Source: Flavobacterium hibisci (lineage in GTDB: Bacteria > Bacteroidota > Bacteroidia > Flavobacteriales > Flavobacteriaceae). Taken from it: DNA of 45,800 nt. Under the pieces are notes generated by a model. The model was not told the DNA's origin. It worked only from the letters and a program-made list of their open reading frames with translations, and did no database searches. The DNA is taken from contig NZ_JAIQDW010000028.1 of assembly GCF_020026925.1 (NCBI RefSeq), positions 1-45,800 on the forward strand, written 5' to 3'. How positions within the stretch are numbered: position 1 is the first letter of the stretch; each line of letters begins with the position of its first letter. Shown one piece after another: positions 15,348-24,041 of the stretch. The position numbers and the translations under genes were made by a program.

Positions 15348-16706
15348 TTATTCGTAACAAGTGTAATCTACCTTGATGGTTTTGGCTTCATTATCTTTCG
15401 TGAAACTGTAGGTATCTACTAAATTAAAGTCATCTAAATGAATGGTTCCAAAAAATTTGTAATCATCATTTTGATCGGCGCGTTCTGCTGCGGAAAAATA
15501 TTTTTCAAAGGTCCTGTCGTCTTTTTTTTCTATTTTGGATTTTCTGAACTGAAGTACTTCTTTGTCCTGATAGGAGGTATAAGTATGTATAAACGGAAAC
15601 TTGTTCTCTGCACCGCCACAGTTATTGGACCACACTACATTATTGATATAATAGGAGATACAATTATTTTCGAATTTTTCTTCTGCAAAAGTATTCATAT
15701 AAGAAAACTTGTCATCTGCCATAAGGGTATATGATTTTTGTAACAGTTTACCATTCTCAAGCCAATATACTGTTGTTTCATTTGCATCGCCAACGTTCCC
15801 GCTAAATATCACTTTGTTATCATCGTAGTTAACTGAACAAACCATAGTCTGATCCTCTTTCATGATTTTTGTAAGCATACCATCTTTGTAAACGAATTCT
15901 TTTTTGCTGTTGCTTTTTCCTTCATCTTTATAGTAGGTCACGGCTGTGGGAAGTCCTTGGTTGTTAAAAGAAACACTTTTTAAAGGAATCCTGACACCTT
16001 TCTTTTTAAGGAAGTAAGAATCCAGCGTTTTTAATTTTGCTGTTCCCTGTTTAAAAATGGCTTCATCATCTAATTTAATATCTGGAATAGGTAGGGAATG
16101 ATCGCTCAACAATGCTTTCATAACTTCTTTGGATTTGGCAGTAATTTTATTTTTGCCTTGCAATGAAGCAACTTCCTTTTTGTACTTTCTGGTATTGATA
16201 ACGTATGAGGATTCTTTTTTCGATTTCAATTGTTCTGCTACAAATTCAGTTGCCATTCTTGTGCCTTCCTTTACTTGTACTTTATCATCCAGTTTTCCGC
16301 TCCAGTAAGCAAATGCCTGAAAAGACTGGCCGTCTCCGGTAATATCTAGTGTTTGTTTATTTTCGAAAAGAACATAGGTGTATTTATTGATGGTAATGAT
16401 TTCTAGGTTTTCTTTTGGAAAATTACGATTCAGTTCCGCTTTTTCAGAATTGTTTTCATTGCCTGCATAGACAGTATTTCCTTGTGAAGAATATTCGTTT
16501 ACATCGACCAGGAAAACATACTTTTTACCTTTTTTAATCTGCAAAGTATCGGGTATTATTTTTTCTTCTATAATTGGCGCTGCCATTGCGACTTCCTGAA
16601 CCGCTGTGGTTTTAGGTTTAGATATTGGCTTTTTTTTACCTTTTTTCTGGGAATAGCCCTGAAATGAGAGTGTTAGTAGAAGAACTAATGCTAGTAAATG
16701 TTTCAT
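15348..16706 (-). CDS. Secreted protein of unknown function
   Basis: This 452-residue protein has a clear Sec signal peptide (MKHLLALVLLLTLSFQGYSQ, cleavage near residue 20) followed by a Lys/Pro-rich linker and a beta-rich body. I do not recognise a named domain. Segments such as FNNQGLPTAVTYYKDEG and VYKDGMLTKIMKEDQTM look like the repeated short strands of proteins that rebuild text-like or YD-type repeats, but they are too few for an RHS assignment. It is probably periplasmic or surface-located. The gene is monocistronic with a TATATTTG box 25 bp upstream of its start and a gap of about 640 bp to the next gene downstream that includes the broken Crp/Fnr gene. Confidence 0.8.
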   Translation of the reverse strand: MKHLLALVLLLTLSFQGYSQKKGKKKPISKPKTTAVQEVAMAAPIIEEKIIPDTLQIKKGKKYVFLVDVNEYSSQGNTVYAGNENNSEKAELNRNFPKENLEIITINKYTYVLFENKQTLDITGDGQSFQAFAYWSGKLDDKVQVKEGTRMATEFVAEQLKSKKESSYVINTRKYKKEVASLQGKNKITAKSKEVMKALLSDHSLPIPDIKLDDEAIFKQGTAKLKTLDSYFLKKKGVRIPLKSVSFNNQGLPTAVTYYKDEGKSNSKKEFVYKDGMLTKIMKEDQTMVCSVNYDDNKVIFSGNVGDANETTVYWLENGKLLQKSYTLMADDKFSYMNTFAEEKFENNCISYYINNVVWSNNCGGAENKFPFIHTYTSYQDKEVLQFRKSKIEKKDDRTFEKYFSAAERADQNDDYKFFGTIHLDDFNLVDTYSFTKDNEAKTIKVDYTCYE

Positions 16707-16730
16707 TTTGTATTTGTAATTAAATTTTTA

Positions 16731-16738
16731 CAAATATA
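16731..16738 (-). promoter_or_regulatory. Candidate -7 promoter box TATATTTG
   Basis: Read on the minus strand, TATATTTG fits the Bacteroidota -7 consensus TAnnTTTG exactly and lies 25 bp upstream of the start codon at 16706. A TTG that could serve as the -33 element is not at the ideal spacing, so the call is tentative. Confidence 0.4.
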
Positions 16739-16880
16739 AGTCTTTTAATAAATTATTAAATAATTATCTTACAAAATTTTAATAAATAGGTATAAATACC
16801 TGAATTTCAATACGTATAAAAACGCTGCAAAACGTAAAGTCTCACAGCGCTTTCAGAAATAAATAATTAAAAAACGGGTA

Positions 16881-18299
16881 TTATCTCCAGCCTCCGCCTA
16901 ATGCGCGATATAAATCGGTATTGGCAGATAAATGTTGTCTTTTTATGTCGGCAAGTTCCAATTCGCTTTGCAACAAATTCGACTGTGCTGTAATTACTTC
17001 AAGATATTCAGCCATACCATTTTTGAATAATAAATTGGCATTTCTGATAGCTGTCTGTAAAGTTTTTACACGTTCCTGAAGAAGCGTTTCCTGTTGTTGT
17101 AATTTTTCTACTTTTACCATAGCATCAGCAACTTCACTTACAGCAACCAAAACTTGTTGTCTGAAATTTAGAACTGCTTTTTCTCTTTCCGCTACAGCGA
17201 TATTATATTGCGTTCTCACTCTTTTATTATTGAATATTGGCTGAGTCAGACCACCAGCTACAGTTCCGAATAAAGAAGCCGGAATGTTGAACCAATTGCT
17301 TGTTTCGAAAGAGTTTAATCCGCCTTGAGCTGTGATTCTTAACGCTGGATATAAATCTGCTTTTGTGATTCCAACATTAGCATTGGCAGCTTTCAAAGCC
17401 AATTCTGCACTTTTTACATCCGGTCTTCTGCTTACTACAGAAGACGGAATTCCGATTTTAGTATTATTTTCAATCGTAATACTGGTCAAAAGTGGATTTC
17501 TTTCTTTTGCACCCGGAAAAGATCCTGTTAAAACACTCAAAGCATTTTCCTGAATCGCAATATTTTGTTCTAATAAAGGAACCAATTGTGCTGCAGTTAA
17601 TTTTTGTGCTTCAGATTGTTGAACTGCTAATGAAGTAACCTGTCCTGCATCATATTTTAATTTGATGATATTGGTTGTACTGTCATTCAACTGAACATTT
17701 TTCTTTGCAATTTCCAATTGAGCATCAAGCATCAAAAGATTGTAATATCCTTTAGAAACATTCGCAACAATAGTAGTCTGCAAAGCTTTTTTTACTTCAG
17801 ATGACTGAAGATAACTAGCATAAGCACCTTTTTTCTGATTTCTGATTTTTCCCCATATGTCTGCTTCCCATGAAAGTGAAGCGCCTGCAGCATAATCGTC
17901 AATATGTTTGGCACCAATAGCCTGACTTAGGTTTAATCCTGTAAAACTGTTATCAGACGGATTGCTGGTACTTGCATTTACAAATAAATTAACCTGAGGC
18001 ACATTTCCCCATTTCGATTGTGTAAATCTGTATTGCGCAATCTCAATGTTTTTTTGTGCAATCTGTAAATCGTTATTACGCGTTACAGCACTATCAATTA
18101 ATTTGATAATATCCTGTTCTGTAAAGAATTTTTTCCACTCCACATCTCCAATACTTGTTGTATCGCCTGAAACCGATGCACTCCTGAAATTTTCAGGAAA
18201 TGCATCTTTTGGAGTTTCAATATCCTTAGAAACCTTACAGGATATAAATGTGACGATTAAAACAGCAACCATCACGATTTTGGTTATATACTTTTTCAT
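16881..18299 (-). CDS. RND efflux outer-membrane lipoprotein (TolC/NodT family)
   Basis: This 472-residue protein is the outer-membrane channel of a tripartite RND efflux pump. The N-terminus is a lipoprotein signal, a hydrophobic run ending in a lipobox with Cys21 (VTFISC). The body has two outer-membrane factor repeats: SRRPDVKSAELALKAANANVGITKADLYPAL is the hallmark of the second repeat, and AEYLEVITAQSNLLQSELELADIKRQHLSANTDLYRALGGGW is the usual C-terminal end. The trimer forms a beta-barrel and a long periplasmic alpha tunnel that docks onto the pump. It is the last gene of the efflux operon, 15 bp after the 37-residue membrane protein gene. Confidence 0.94.
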   Translation of the reverse strand: MKKYITKIVMVAVLIVTFISCKVSKDIETPKDAFPENFRSASVSGDTTSIGDVEWKKFFTEQDIIKLIDSAVTRNNDLQIAQKNIEIAQYRFTQSKWGNVPQVNLFVNASTSNPSDNSFTGLNLSQAIGAKHIDDYAAGASLSWEADIWGKIRNQKKGAYASYLQSSEVKKALQTTIVANVSKGYYNLLMLDAQLEIAKKNVQLNDSTTNIIKLKYDAGQVTSLAVQQSEAQKLTAAQLVPLLEQNIAIQENALSVLTGSFPGAKERNPLLTSITIENNTKIGIPSSVVSRRPDVKSAELALKAANANVGITKADLYPALRITAQGGLNSFETSNWFNIPASLFGTVAGGLTQPIFNNKRVRTQYNIAVAEREKAVLNFRQQVLVAVSEVADAMVKVEKLQQQETLLQERVKTLQTAIRNANLLFKNGMAEYLEVITAQSNLLQSELELADIKRQHLSANTDLYRALGGGWR

Positions 18300-18314
18300 T
18301 TTACTTTGTCGTAA

Positions 18315-18428
18315 TTAAATTTCTGGACATTTATCTTTTTTGCTTTCGAGGTCTTTCGAAATTCTATAAGAGATGTATGCTAGGCTTCCGATGATTGTCA
18401 TCAGAATTGTCGTTATATAGTTTTCCAT
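18315..18428 (-). CDS. 37-residue single-span membrane protein in the efflux operon
   Basis: A short reading frame of 37 codons fills the gap between the pump and the outer-membrane factor genes. Its ATG follows the pump's TAA directly (TAAATG), so its translation would be coupled to that of the pump. The peptide starts MENYITTILMTIIGSLAYISY, one hydrophobic helix, then a charged tail SKDLESKKDKCPEI containing one cysteine. The design recalls small accessory proteins of RND pumps such as E. coli AcrZ, which binds AcrB in the membrane, but there is no sequence basis for calling it AcrZ. The alternative is a non-functional gap sequence that happens to be open. It was found by reading the gap directly. 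Confidence 0.6.
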   Translation of the reverse strand: MENYITTILMTIIGSLAYISYRISKDLESKKDKCPEI

Positions 18429-21400
18429 TTATTTTTCTTCGTTATAAATTACAGCTACCGGTTTTCCGGAAACTTTTTCTTGTAAATGCTGGAATACGAT
18501 AAATAAAACCGGGATAATCATTAACCCAAGAATTACTCCCGAAACCATTCCTCCGGCGGCACCAATACTAATAGAGTGGTTACCCTGAGCCGATGGACCT
18601 TTGGCACTCATCATCGGAATCAATCCAACAACGAAAGCCAGTGACGTCATGATAATCGGACGTAAACGTAATTTTGCGGCTTCAATTGAAGCTTTTACCA
18701 ACGCCTGACCAGATCGTCTTTTTTGTACTGCGAACTCTACAATCAGAATCGCATTTTTGGCCAGTAATCCGATAAGCATTACTAAGGCAACCTGTACATA
18801 AATGTTGTTTTCGATACCAGTTAATCCAATTGCTACGAAAACTCCAAATATACCTGCAGGGATAGATAGGATTACAGCAAGAGGCAAGATGTAACTTTCA
18901 TACTGTGCAGCAAGTAAGAAATAGATAAAGATCAGACACAATAAGAAAATAGTTGCCGATTGTCCTCCCGAAGAAATTTCTTCACGGGTTTGTCCTGAAA
19001 ACTCATAACTATAACCTGCAGGTAATTGTTGCGCTGCCACTTCTTCGATTGCTTTAATGGCATCTCCGGAACTAAATCCAGGTTTCGGAATCGCATTAAT
19101 CGAAATCGAATTAAACAAGTTGTATCTTGAAGCGGTTTCTGAACCATAAATACGGGTTAGTTTTACCAAAGTATTTATCGGAACCATTTCTCCATTTTTA
19201 TTTTTTACAAAAACCCTGTCAATTGCTGTCGGATCAGCTCTGTCGGCAATATCTGCCTGAACTACGACTCTGTAATATTTACCAAATCGGTTAAAGTCAG
19301 ATGCCTGTGCACTACCAAAATACGCCTGCATCGTTTGCAGAATGTCTTTTACTTTTACGCCTAACTGATCTGCTTTTTCGTCATTGATATCCAATTGCAA
19401 TTGTGGATAATCGGCTTTGAAACTGGTAAAGGCTACAGCAATTTCCGGACGTTTCATTAATTCTCCAATAAACTGCTGAGAAATTCCACTAAACTTATCC
19501 AGTTTTCCTCCCGTTTTATCCTGTAATACTAAATCCAAAGCTTCAACATTACTAAATCCTGGTACAGTTGGGAAACTAAATACGAAGAAACTTCCTCCTG
19601 AAATCGCGCCTAATTTTCCGCGGACTTCATTCATGATTTCATCAATATTTTTAATCTCTCCACGTTCTTCATTTGGTTTAAGCAATACGAAAACAACTGC
19701 AGAAGAAGGGCTTGTAGAGTTCGTCAGTAAGTTGAAACCTGAAATCGCGGTTACAAATCGTGATGAATTTAAACCTCTTAAAGTATTTTCTGCTTCAGTC
19801 ATTACTTTTTGAGTTCCGTCAAGCGAAGTTCCTGAAGGTGTATTTACCGCAATTGCAATAAATCCCTGATCTTCAGTTGGAATAAATCCGGCAGGAGTTG
19901 TTTTTACCATTACAACCGTTGCGAAAGCAATTAAAGCCAAACCTCCTAAACTAACCCATTTGTTACGGATTAAGAATTTTAATCCGCCCACATAACGGTT
20001 GGTCAAAGCTTCAAAACTATTGTTGAATCCGATAAAGAATTTCTCTTTAAATCCTTGTTTTTTATACGGAGTATTTCCATCATGCGCTGCGTGATTATCT
20101 TTTAAGAATAAAGCGGCAAGGGCAGGACTTAAAGTCAAAGCGTTAACAGCCGAAATAACAATTGCAATTGCCATCGTAAAGGCGAACTGACGATAGAAAA
20201 CCCCTGTTGAGCCTTCCATAAAACCAACCGGCAGGAATACAGCAGCCATTACCAGCGTAATCGAGATAATAGCACCCGTTATTTCGTGCATAGCTTCATG
20301 CGTTGCTATTTTTGGAGACAGACGTTTGTGTTCCATTTTCGCATGCACCGCTTCGACTACCACAATGGCATCATCGACCACAATACCAATCGCTAGAATT
20401 AATGCGAAAAGTGTAAGCAGGTTGATTGAGAATCCGAATAACTGCATGAAGAAGAACGTTCCTAAAATTGCTACAGGTACAGCAATTGCCGGGATTAATG
20501 TTGATCTGAAATCCTGTAAAAAGATAAATACCACGATAAATACCAGGATAAAGGCTTCCAGTAAGGTATGTTCAACCTGTTCGATAGATTGGTCTAAAGA
20601 TACTTTTGTACTATAGAAAATGTTATGTTTAATACCATTTGGAAAATCTTTTGAAGCTTTTTCCATCATTTTATTAATCGCAATCTGAATATCATTAGAA
20701 TTTGAACCTGCTAACTGAATAACTCCGATTACAATTCCTTTTTTACCATTCAGACGTGTTAAACTGTTATAAGAATAAGCGCCCAATTCAACTCTTGCCA
20801 CATCTTTTAAACGCAGGACAGAACCATCTGCGTTAGAACGAATGGCAATATTTTGATAATCTTCAGGTTTGGTTAGTTTTCCTTTGTATTTAATTACATA
20901 TTCGAAAACCTCTTTACTTCTTTCACCAAATTTACCTGGAGCCGCTTCCAGACTTTTATCCTGAATAGCGCCCATAACTTCGCTTGGTGTAACATTGTGA
21001 GTTGCCATTTGTGTTGGATTTAACCAAACACGCATAGAGTAATCTTTTACACCACCAAAAATACTGGCAGAACCTACACCCGGAATACGTTTAATCTCCG
21101 GAATAATATTAATTTGAGCATAATTGGCAACAAATGTCTGATCATATTTTGACTCATCATCAGTATACATACCGATTGCCATGATAAAACTGTTTTGTTG
21201 TTTTGCCGTAATTACACCTTGCTGAACAACCTCTGCAGGCAACTGACTTGTCGCCTGAGCAACCCTGTTCTGAACGTTTACAGCAGCCTGATCGGCATCT
21301 GTACCTAATTTAAAGAAAACGGTAATCGCTAACGTACCATCATTACTGGCAGTTGAACTCATATAAGTCATATTCTCAACACCATTTATAGATTCTTCCA

Positions 21401-21593
21401 GAGATGGTGCCACAGAACGTAAAACCGTTTCTGCGTTAGCTCCGGGATATACCGCCGTTACCAAAACCGATGGTGGCGCAATATCAGGAAACTGTTGTAA
21501 AGGCAATTTCGTAAGTCCAAGTACTCCCAGAATCACCAGTAAAATGGAGATTACGGTTGCCAGTACGGGTCTTTGTATAAATATTTTGAACAT
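18429..21593 (-). CDS. RND efflux pump, HAE1 family (AcrB-like)
   Basis: This 1054-residue inner-membrane pump exports hydrophobic and amphiphilic drugs, driven by proton flow. It begins with the standard MFKIFIQRPVLATVISI helix; the periplasmic porter domain includes PGANAETVLRSVAPSLEESINGVENM. Transmembrane helix 4 has the paired aspartates of the proton relay (AIGIVVDDAIVVVEAVH), and helix 10 has the lysine in GLLAKNAILIVEFA. The second half repeats the fold. Length and motifs are complete. The gene starts 11 bp after the membrane-fusion gene and ends directly on the start codon of the 37-residue protein. It is probably repressed by the TetR regulator upstream. Confidence 0.96.
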   Translation of the reverse strand: MFKIFIQRPVLATVISILLVILGVLGLTKLPLQQFPDIAPPSVLVTAVYPGANAETVLRSVAPSLEESINGVENMTYMSSTASNDGTLAITVFFKLGTDADQAAVNVQNRVAQATSQLPAEVVQQGVITAKQQNSFIMAIGMYTDDESKYDQTFVANYAQINIIPEIKRIPGVGSASIFGGVKDYSMRVWLNPTQMATHNVTPSEVMGAIQDKSLEAAPGKFGERSKEVFEYVIKYKGKLTKPEDYQNIAIRSNADGSVLRLKDVARVELGAYSYNSLTRLNGKKGIVIGVIQLAGSNSNDIQIAINKMMEKASKDFPNGIKHNIFYSTKVSLDQSIEQVEHTLLEAFILVFIVVFIFLQDFRSTLIPAIAVPVAILGTFFFMQLFGFSINLLTLFALILAIGIVVDDAIVVVEAVHAKMEHKRLSPKIATHEAMHEITGAIISITLVMAAVFLPVGFMEGSTGVFYRQFAFTMAIAIVISAVNALTLSPALAALFLKDNHAAHDGNTPYKKQGFKEKFFIGFNNSFEALTNRYVGGLKFLIRNKWVSLGGLALIAFATVVMVKTTPAGFIPTEDQGFIAIAVNTPSGTSLDGTQKVMTEAENTLRGLNSSRFVTAISGFNLLTNSTSPSSAVVFVLLKPNEERGEIKNIDEIMNEVRGKLGAISGGSFFVFSFPTVPGFSNVEALDLVLQDKTGGKLDKFSGISQQFIGELMKRPEIAVAFTSFKADYPQLQLDINDEKADQLGVKVKDILQTMQAYFGSAQASDFNRFGKYYRVVVQADIADRADPTAIDRVFVKNKNGEMVPINTLVKLTRIYGSETASRYNLFNSISINAIPKPGFSSGDAIKAIEEVAAQQLPAGYSYEFSGQTREEISSGGQSATIFLLCLIFIYFLLAAQYESYILPLAVILSIPAGIFGVFVAIGLTGIENNIYVQVALVMLIGLLAKNAILIVEFAVQKRRSGQALVKASIEAAKLRLRPIIMTSLAFVVGLIPMMSAKGPSAQGNHSISIGAAGGMVSGVILGLMIIPVLFIVFQHLQEKVSGKPVAVIYNEEK

Positions 21594-21604
21594 TTTCGTA
21601 AAAA

Positions 21605-22750
21605 TTATTTTTTGTTAGTTATTTGAGCAACCTTAGCAGCACCTTTCTCAGGCTGGATCACCTGACCTTCCTGAAGTTTGTCAATACCGCTTAATACAAT
21701 TTGGTCACCAGCTTGTACACCATCTTTAATCAGATAGTTGGTACCGCTTTTACCTACAACAGTAATTGGCATTTTTGTAACCTTGTTGTCTTTGTTTACT
21801 GTAAAGACAAAAACTTTATCCTGCATTTCAATCGTAGCCGATTGTGGAACAAGAATAGCATCATCATGCTGTAGTCCTAAACGGATTCTTCCTGTATTCC
21901 CAGAACGTAAAGTTCCGTTTACATTTGGGAAAGTTGCTCTCAACGTAATAGCACCTGTAGTTTTATCAAACTGACCGTCTACCATGTCAATTTTTCCTGT
22001 TTGAGGATAAGCGTTGTTATCAGCTAAGATTAAAGAAACAGGAGGTAATTTTTTGATTTTGTCTCCAATGCTGTTTCCTGCATATTGTGATTTGAAGTTG
22101 ATAAAATCTGTTTCACCTAAAGAGAAATAAGCAAAAACTTCATGAACATCTGAAAGTGTAGTTAAAGGTTCAATATCTGAAGCAGAAACCAGACTTCCTT
22201 GTTTTTTAGGCAATCTTCCGATGTATCCGCTTACCGGAGCAGTAACATTCGTATATCCTAAATTGATTTTAGCAGAAGCAACCATGGCTTTTGCCTGTTC
22301 AATATTAGCAGCAGCAATTTTTTGAGAAGCTTTAGCCGTTTTTAACTGATAATCAGAAACTACTTTGTTTTGTACTAAAGGAGTTAATTTATCCACTTCT
22401 AATTGTGAGTTGATCAAAGCGGCTTCAGCAGCGTGAAGGCTTGCCAAAGCATTGTTTAACTGCTCACGAAACGGACGTTCGTTTATTTTGAACAAAGTCT
22501 GGCCTTTGCTTACATAAGCTCCTTCATCTACCAAAACACGGTCAAGGTTTCCGCTTACCTGCGGACGAATCTCCACATCTACAGTTCCTTGTATAGAAGC
22601 AGGGTATTCATTGTCAGTAGTAGTATTTTCGCTTGTTATGGCCATAACCGGCAATACAGGAGCGGGTGCAGCGGCCGGAGCCTGCGATTTATCGGCGCAG
22701 CTACTAAGAACTAGTGCCAGAATAAAGCTGGTTATAATTACATTTTTCAT
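21605..22750 (-). CDS. RND efflux periplasmic adaptor (membrane fusion protein)
   Basis: This 381-residue lipoprotein links the pump to the outer-membrane channel. The signal peptide ends in a lipobox with Cys18 (LVLSSC). A lipoyl-like half (ASIQGTVDVEIRPQVSGNLDRVLVDEGAYVSKGQTLF) and its partner (GYTNVTAPVSGYIGRLPKKQGSLVSASD) flank a coiled-coil hairpin rich in Ala, Gln and Glu. Beta-barrel and membrane-proximal domains follow (TFPNVNGTLRSGNTGRI, VLSGIDKLQEGQVI). It is the first gene of the efflux operon. The 320 bp upstream hold a candidate promoter at 22893-22900 and four operator-like palindromes. Confidence 0.95.
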   Translation of the reverse strand: MKNVIITSFILALVLSSCADKSQAPAAAPAPVLPVMAITSENTTTDNEYPASIQGTVDVEIRPQVSGNLDRVLVDEGAYVSKGQTLFKINERPFREQLNNALASLHAAEAALINSQLEVDKLTPLVQNKVVSDYQLKTAKASQKIAAANIEQAKAMVASAKINLGYTNVTAPVSGYIGRLPKKQGSLVSASDIEPLTTLSDVHEVFAYFSLGETDFINFKSQYAGNSIGDKIKKLPPVSLILADNNAYPQTGKIDMVDGQFDKTTGAITLRATFPNVNGTLRSGNTGRIRLGLQHDDAILVPQSATIEMQDKVFVFTVNKDNKVTKMPITVVGKSGTNYLIKDGVQAGDQIVLSGIDKLQEGQVIQPEKGAAKVAQITNKK

Positions 22751-22844
22751 CTTAATATTGGTTTTAATTTGTTGGACATTCTCGTTTTTAAAAAATTTAT
22801 TTATAGTATTATTTGAATTTCATATTTAAGCTTGTTTATTTTTC

Positions 22845-23050
22845 TAACACTGTTAAGTAAAAAAGTGTAAAATTCCATATAATGATGTGTTTCAAATCTA
22901 TTTTATAATAGTCATTAAATTATTTATCGGTGTTAAGTAATAAGCTAAAGAAACTTATTTTTATGTTAATTAAATTATTTATCACTGTTAAGTAAAAGAG
23001 TAAAAAAAAAGTATTAGCTAAATTACCTATTAAATCATTTACCCCTGTTA
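22845..23050. promoter_or_regulatory. Array of four TetR-type operator palindromes
   Basis: Four copies of the pattern TAnC-n3-GTTA lie in the gap between the TetR gene and the efflux operon: TAACACTGTTA (22845-22855), TATCGGTGTTA (22925-22935), TATCACTGTTA (22980-22990) and TACCCCTGTTA (23040-23050). All four continue as AGT and A-rich sequence. Copies 2-4 also share about 10 bp on the left (TTAAATTATT or a close variant), so they are diverged direct repeats of roughly 30 bp spaced 55-60 bp apart. A fifth copy, the best palindrome along with the first, lies in the TetR promoter at 23686-23696. Binding of the adjacent TetR protein is inferred. Confidence 0.65.
22893..22900 (-). promoter_or_regulatory. 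Candidate -7 promoter box of the efflux operon
   Basis: On the minus strand TAGATTTG matches the Bacteroidota -7 consensus TAnnTTTG. It lies about 140 bp upstream of the adaptor start codon. The position where the -33 element should be, about 25-30 bp upstream, is occupied by the operator-like palindrome at 22925-22935; another palindrome lies 38 bp downstream. No clear TTG is seen at -33, so this would be a weak or regulated promoter. Confidence 0.45.
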
Positions 23051-23069
23051 AGTTAAAATGAATTTTTTT

Positions 23070-23663
23070 TTATTGTATTGACTTTATGATACCGCCAATT
23101 GCATCTTTAAGAATCTGTCCGTTAATAGTGTCCAGCGAAATGCTTTTGTTGATAATATTAATCGCAATCAGACCATGAATGACCGAAAAGAAAGTAAAAT
23201 ACTTTTGTTTGATAACTTCTTCAGTCGGGTTGCTGTTTTTCATGATTTCTGCAATGACCGAAGTAAATAATTTATAAGGTGTTTTTGCAGCATCACATTG
23301 TTCAGAACAGCAGTTCATCTGCACACCAAACATTACCTGGTACATTTCGGTATCCGTAAAGGCAAAATCCCAATAGGCCATCCACATGGCTTCAATCTGC
23401 TCTTCCGGTTTGTCAAACTTAGCTTTGGCATCTTCCAGCTCTTTGCCTAATTTAAGGAAACCTTTACCGGTTAACTCTCTTAATATGGCATCTTTATTTG
23501 AGAAGTACTCATATATGATGGGAGCAGTATATTCGATTCTGTCGGCAATTTTACGCATACTCAAACCAGTCCAGCCTTCTTCTTTCACGATATCATAAGC
23601 AGCGCCAAGAATATTATTTCTTGTCTCTTCTTTTTGTCTTAAAATACGATCTTTACTAGCCAT
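23070..23663 (-). CDS. TetR-family transcriptional regulator of the efflux operon
   Basis: This 197-residue protein is a TetR-type repressor. The N-terminal helix-turn-helix spans about residues 10-55 (RNNILGAAYDIVKEEG, SMRKIADRIEYTAPIIYEYFSNKDAILREL). The C-terminal ligand-binding half matches the WHG-type domain seen in other Bacteroidota regulators. An unusual cluster NCCSEQC, with three cysteines, lies in the middle of the ligand domain and could sense oxidants or metal. It is transcribed in the same direction as the efflux operon, 320 bp ahead of it. A TAnC-n3-GTTA palindrome overlaps its own start-site region and four more precede the pump genes, which implies autoregulation plus control of efflux. 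Confidence 0.9.
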   Translation of the reverse strand: MASKDRILRQKEETRNNILGAAYDIVKEEGWTGLSMRKIADRIEYTAPIIYEYFSNKDAILRELTGKGFLKLGKELEDAKAKFDKPEEQIEAMWMAYWDFAFTDTEMYQVMFGVQMNCCSEQCDAAKTPYKLFTSVIAEIMKNSNPTEEVIKQKYFTFFSVIHGLIAINIINKSISLDTINGQILKDAIGGIIKSIQ

Positions 23664-23685
23664 TTTGAATAAGTATTAAATTGTT

Positions 23686-23706
23686 TAACACCGTTAGGCA
23701 AATGTA
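23686..23706 (-). promoter_or_regulatory. tetR promoter (TACATTTG) with overlapping operator
   Basis: On the minus strand TACATTTG (23699-23706) is an exact TAnnTTTG -7 box. Two bases downstream of it, at the expected transcription start, lies the palindrome TAACACCGTTA (23686-23696), the same pattern as the four copies in front of the efflux genes. A repressor bound there would block initiation, the classical autoregulation layout. The start codon is 22 bp further on. Confidence 0.65.
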
Positions 23707-23762
23707 AGGCGGTTTTTCGAATTACGCCATAATTTTATCATAATATTTTCTTATCGTACAAT

Positions 23763-23782
23763 AAGCTTCTTTAAAAAAGCTT
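23763..23782. repeat. Short palindrome AAGCTTcTTT/AAAaAAGCTT
   Basis: A 20-bp nearly perfect palindrome built from two HindIII-like hexamers around a TTTAAA core, about 100 bp upstream of the tetR start codon. It has no T tail and is probably not a terminator. Function unknown. Confidence 0.4.
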
Positions 23783-23863
23783 GGTAAACATTGTTTTAAT
23801 TAAGGTTTTTTTGATTTTAAATATTTTTAGGAGCAGGAGATTTTTCGTTTTTCAAGACGTTTT

Positions 23864-23933
23864 GTCCCGCTCTTCACTATATCTTTTGTGGTGAACCCCA
23901 CCACAAAAGGATGCCGTTTCGATCTGGGCTAGG
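23864..23933 (-). repeat. TAGCCC...hairpin dispersed repeat, copy B
   Basis: Read on the minus strand, the element runs from CCTAGCCCAGAT to GCGGGAC. Its centre is a long hairpin: on the plus strand ATCTTTTGTGGTG (23881-23893) pairs with CACCACAAAAGGAT (23899-23912) over a 5-base loop. It shares its design with copy A (15213-15285) and copy C (45382-45453). It lies in the 378-bp gap between the response regulator and tetR and could act as a bidirectional transcription barrier. No gene is present in this gap. Confidence 0.7.
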
Positions 23934-24041
23934 TAAAAGGAATTATTGTTTTCATAATTTTCACAGAAAATAACTATCTATGTATTAAATGAATCAATTC
24001 CGGATATCAAACTTTTAGTGTTCTATTTGTTTGCGGTGTAT

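Noticed and set aside
18426..18431. Reading the TAAATG junction as a frameshift site joining the pump and the 37-residue frame
   Set aside because: The pump ends at its normal family C-terminus, and the small frame has its own ATG and a complete helix-plus-tail design.
22845..23050. Repeats considered as a CRISPR array
   Set aside because: The units are about 30 bp but only three are well matched, spacing between them is 55-60 bp from start to start with related A/T-rich spacers, and there are no cas genes. A palindromic operator core explains them better.
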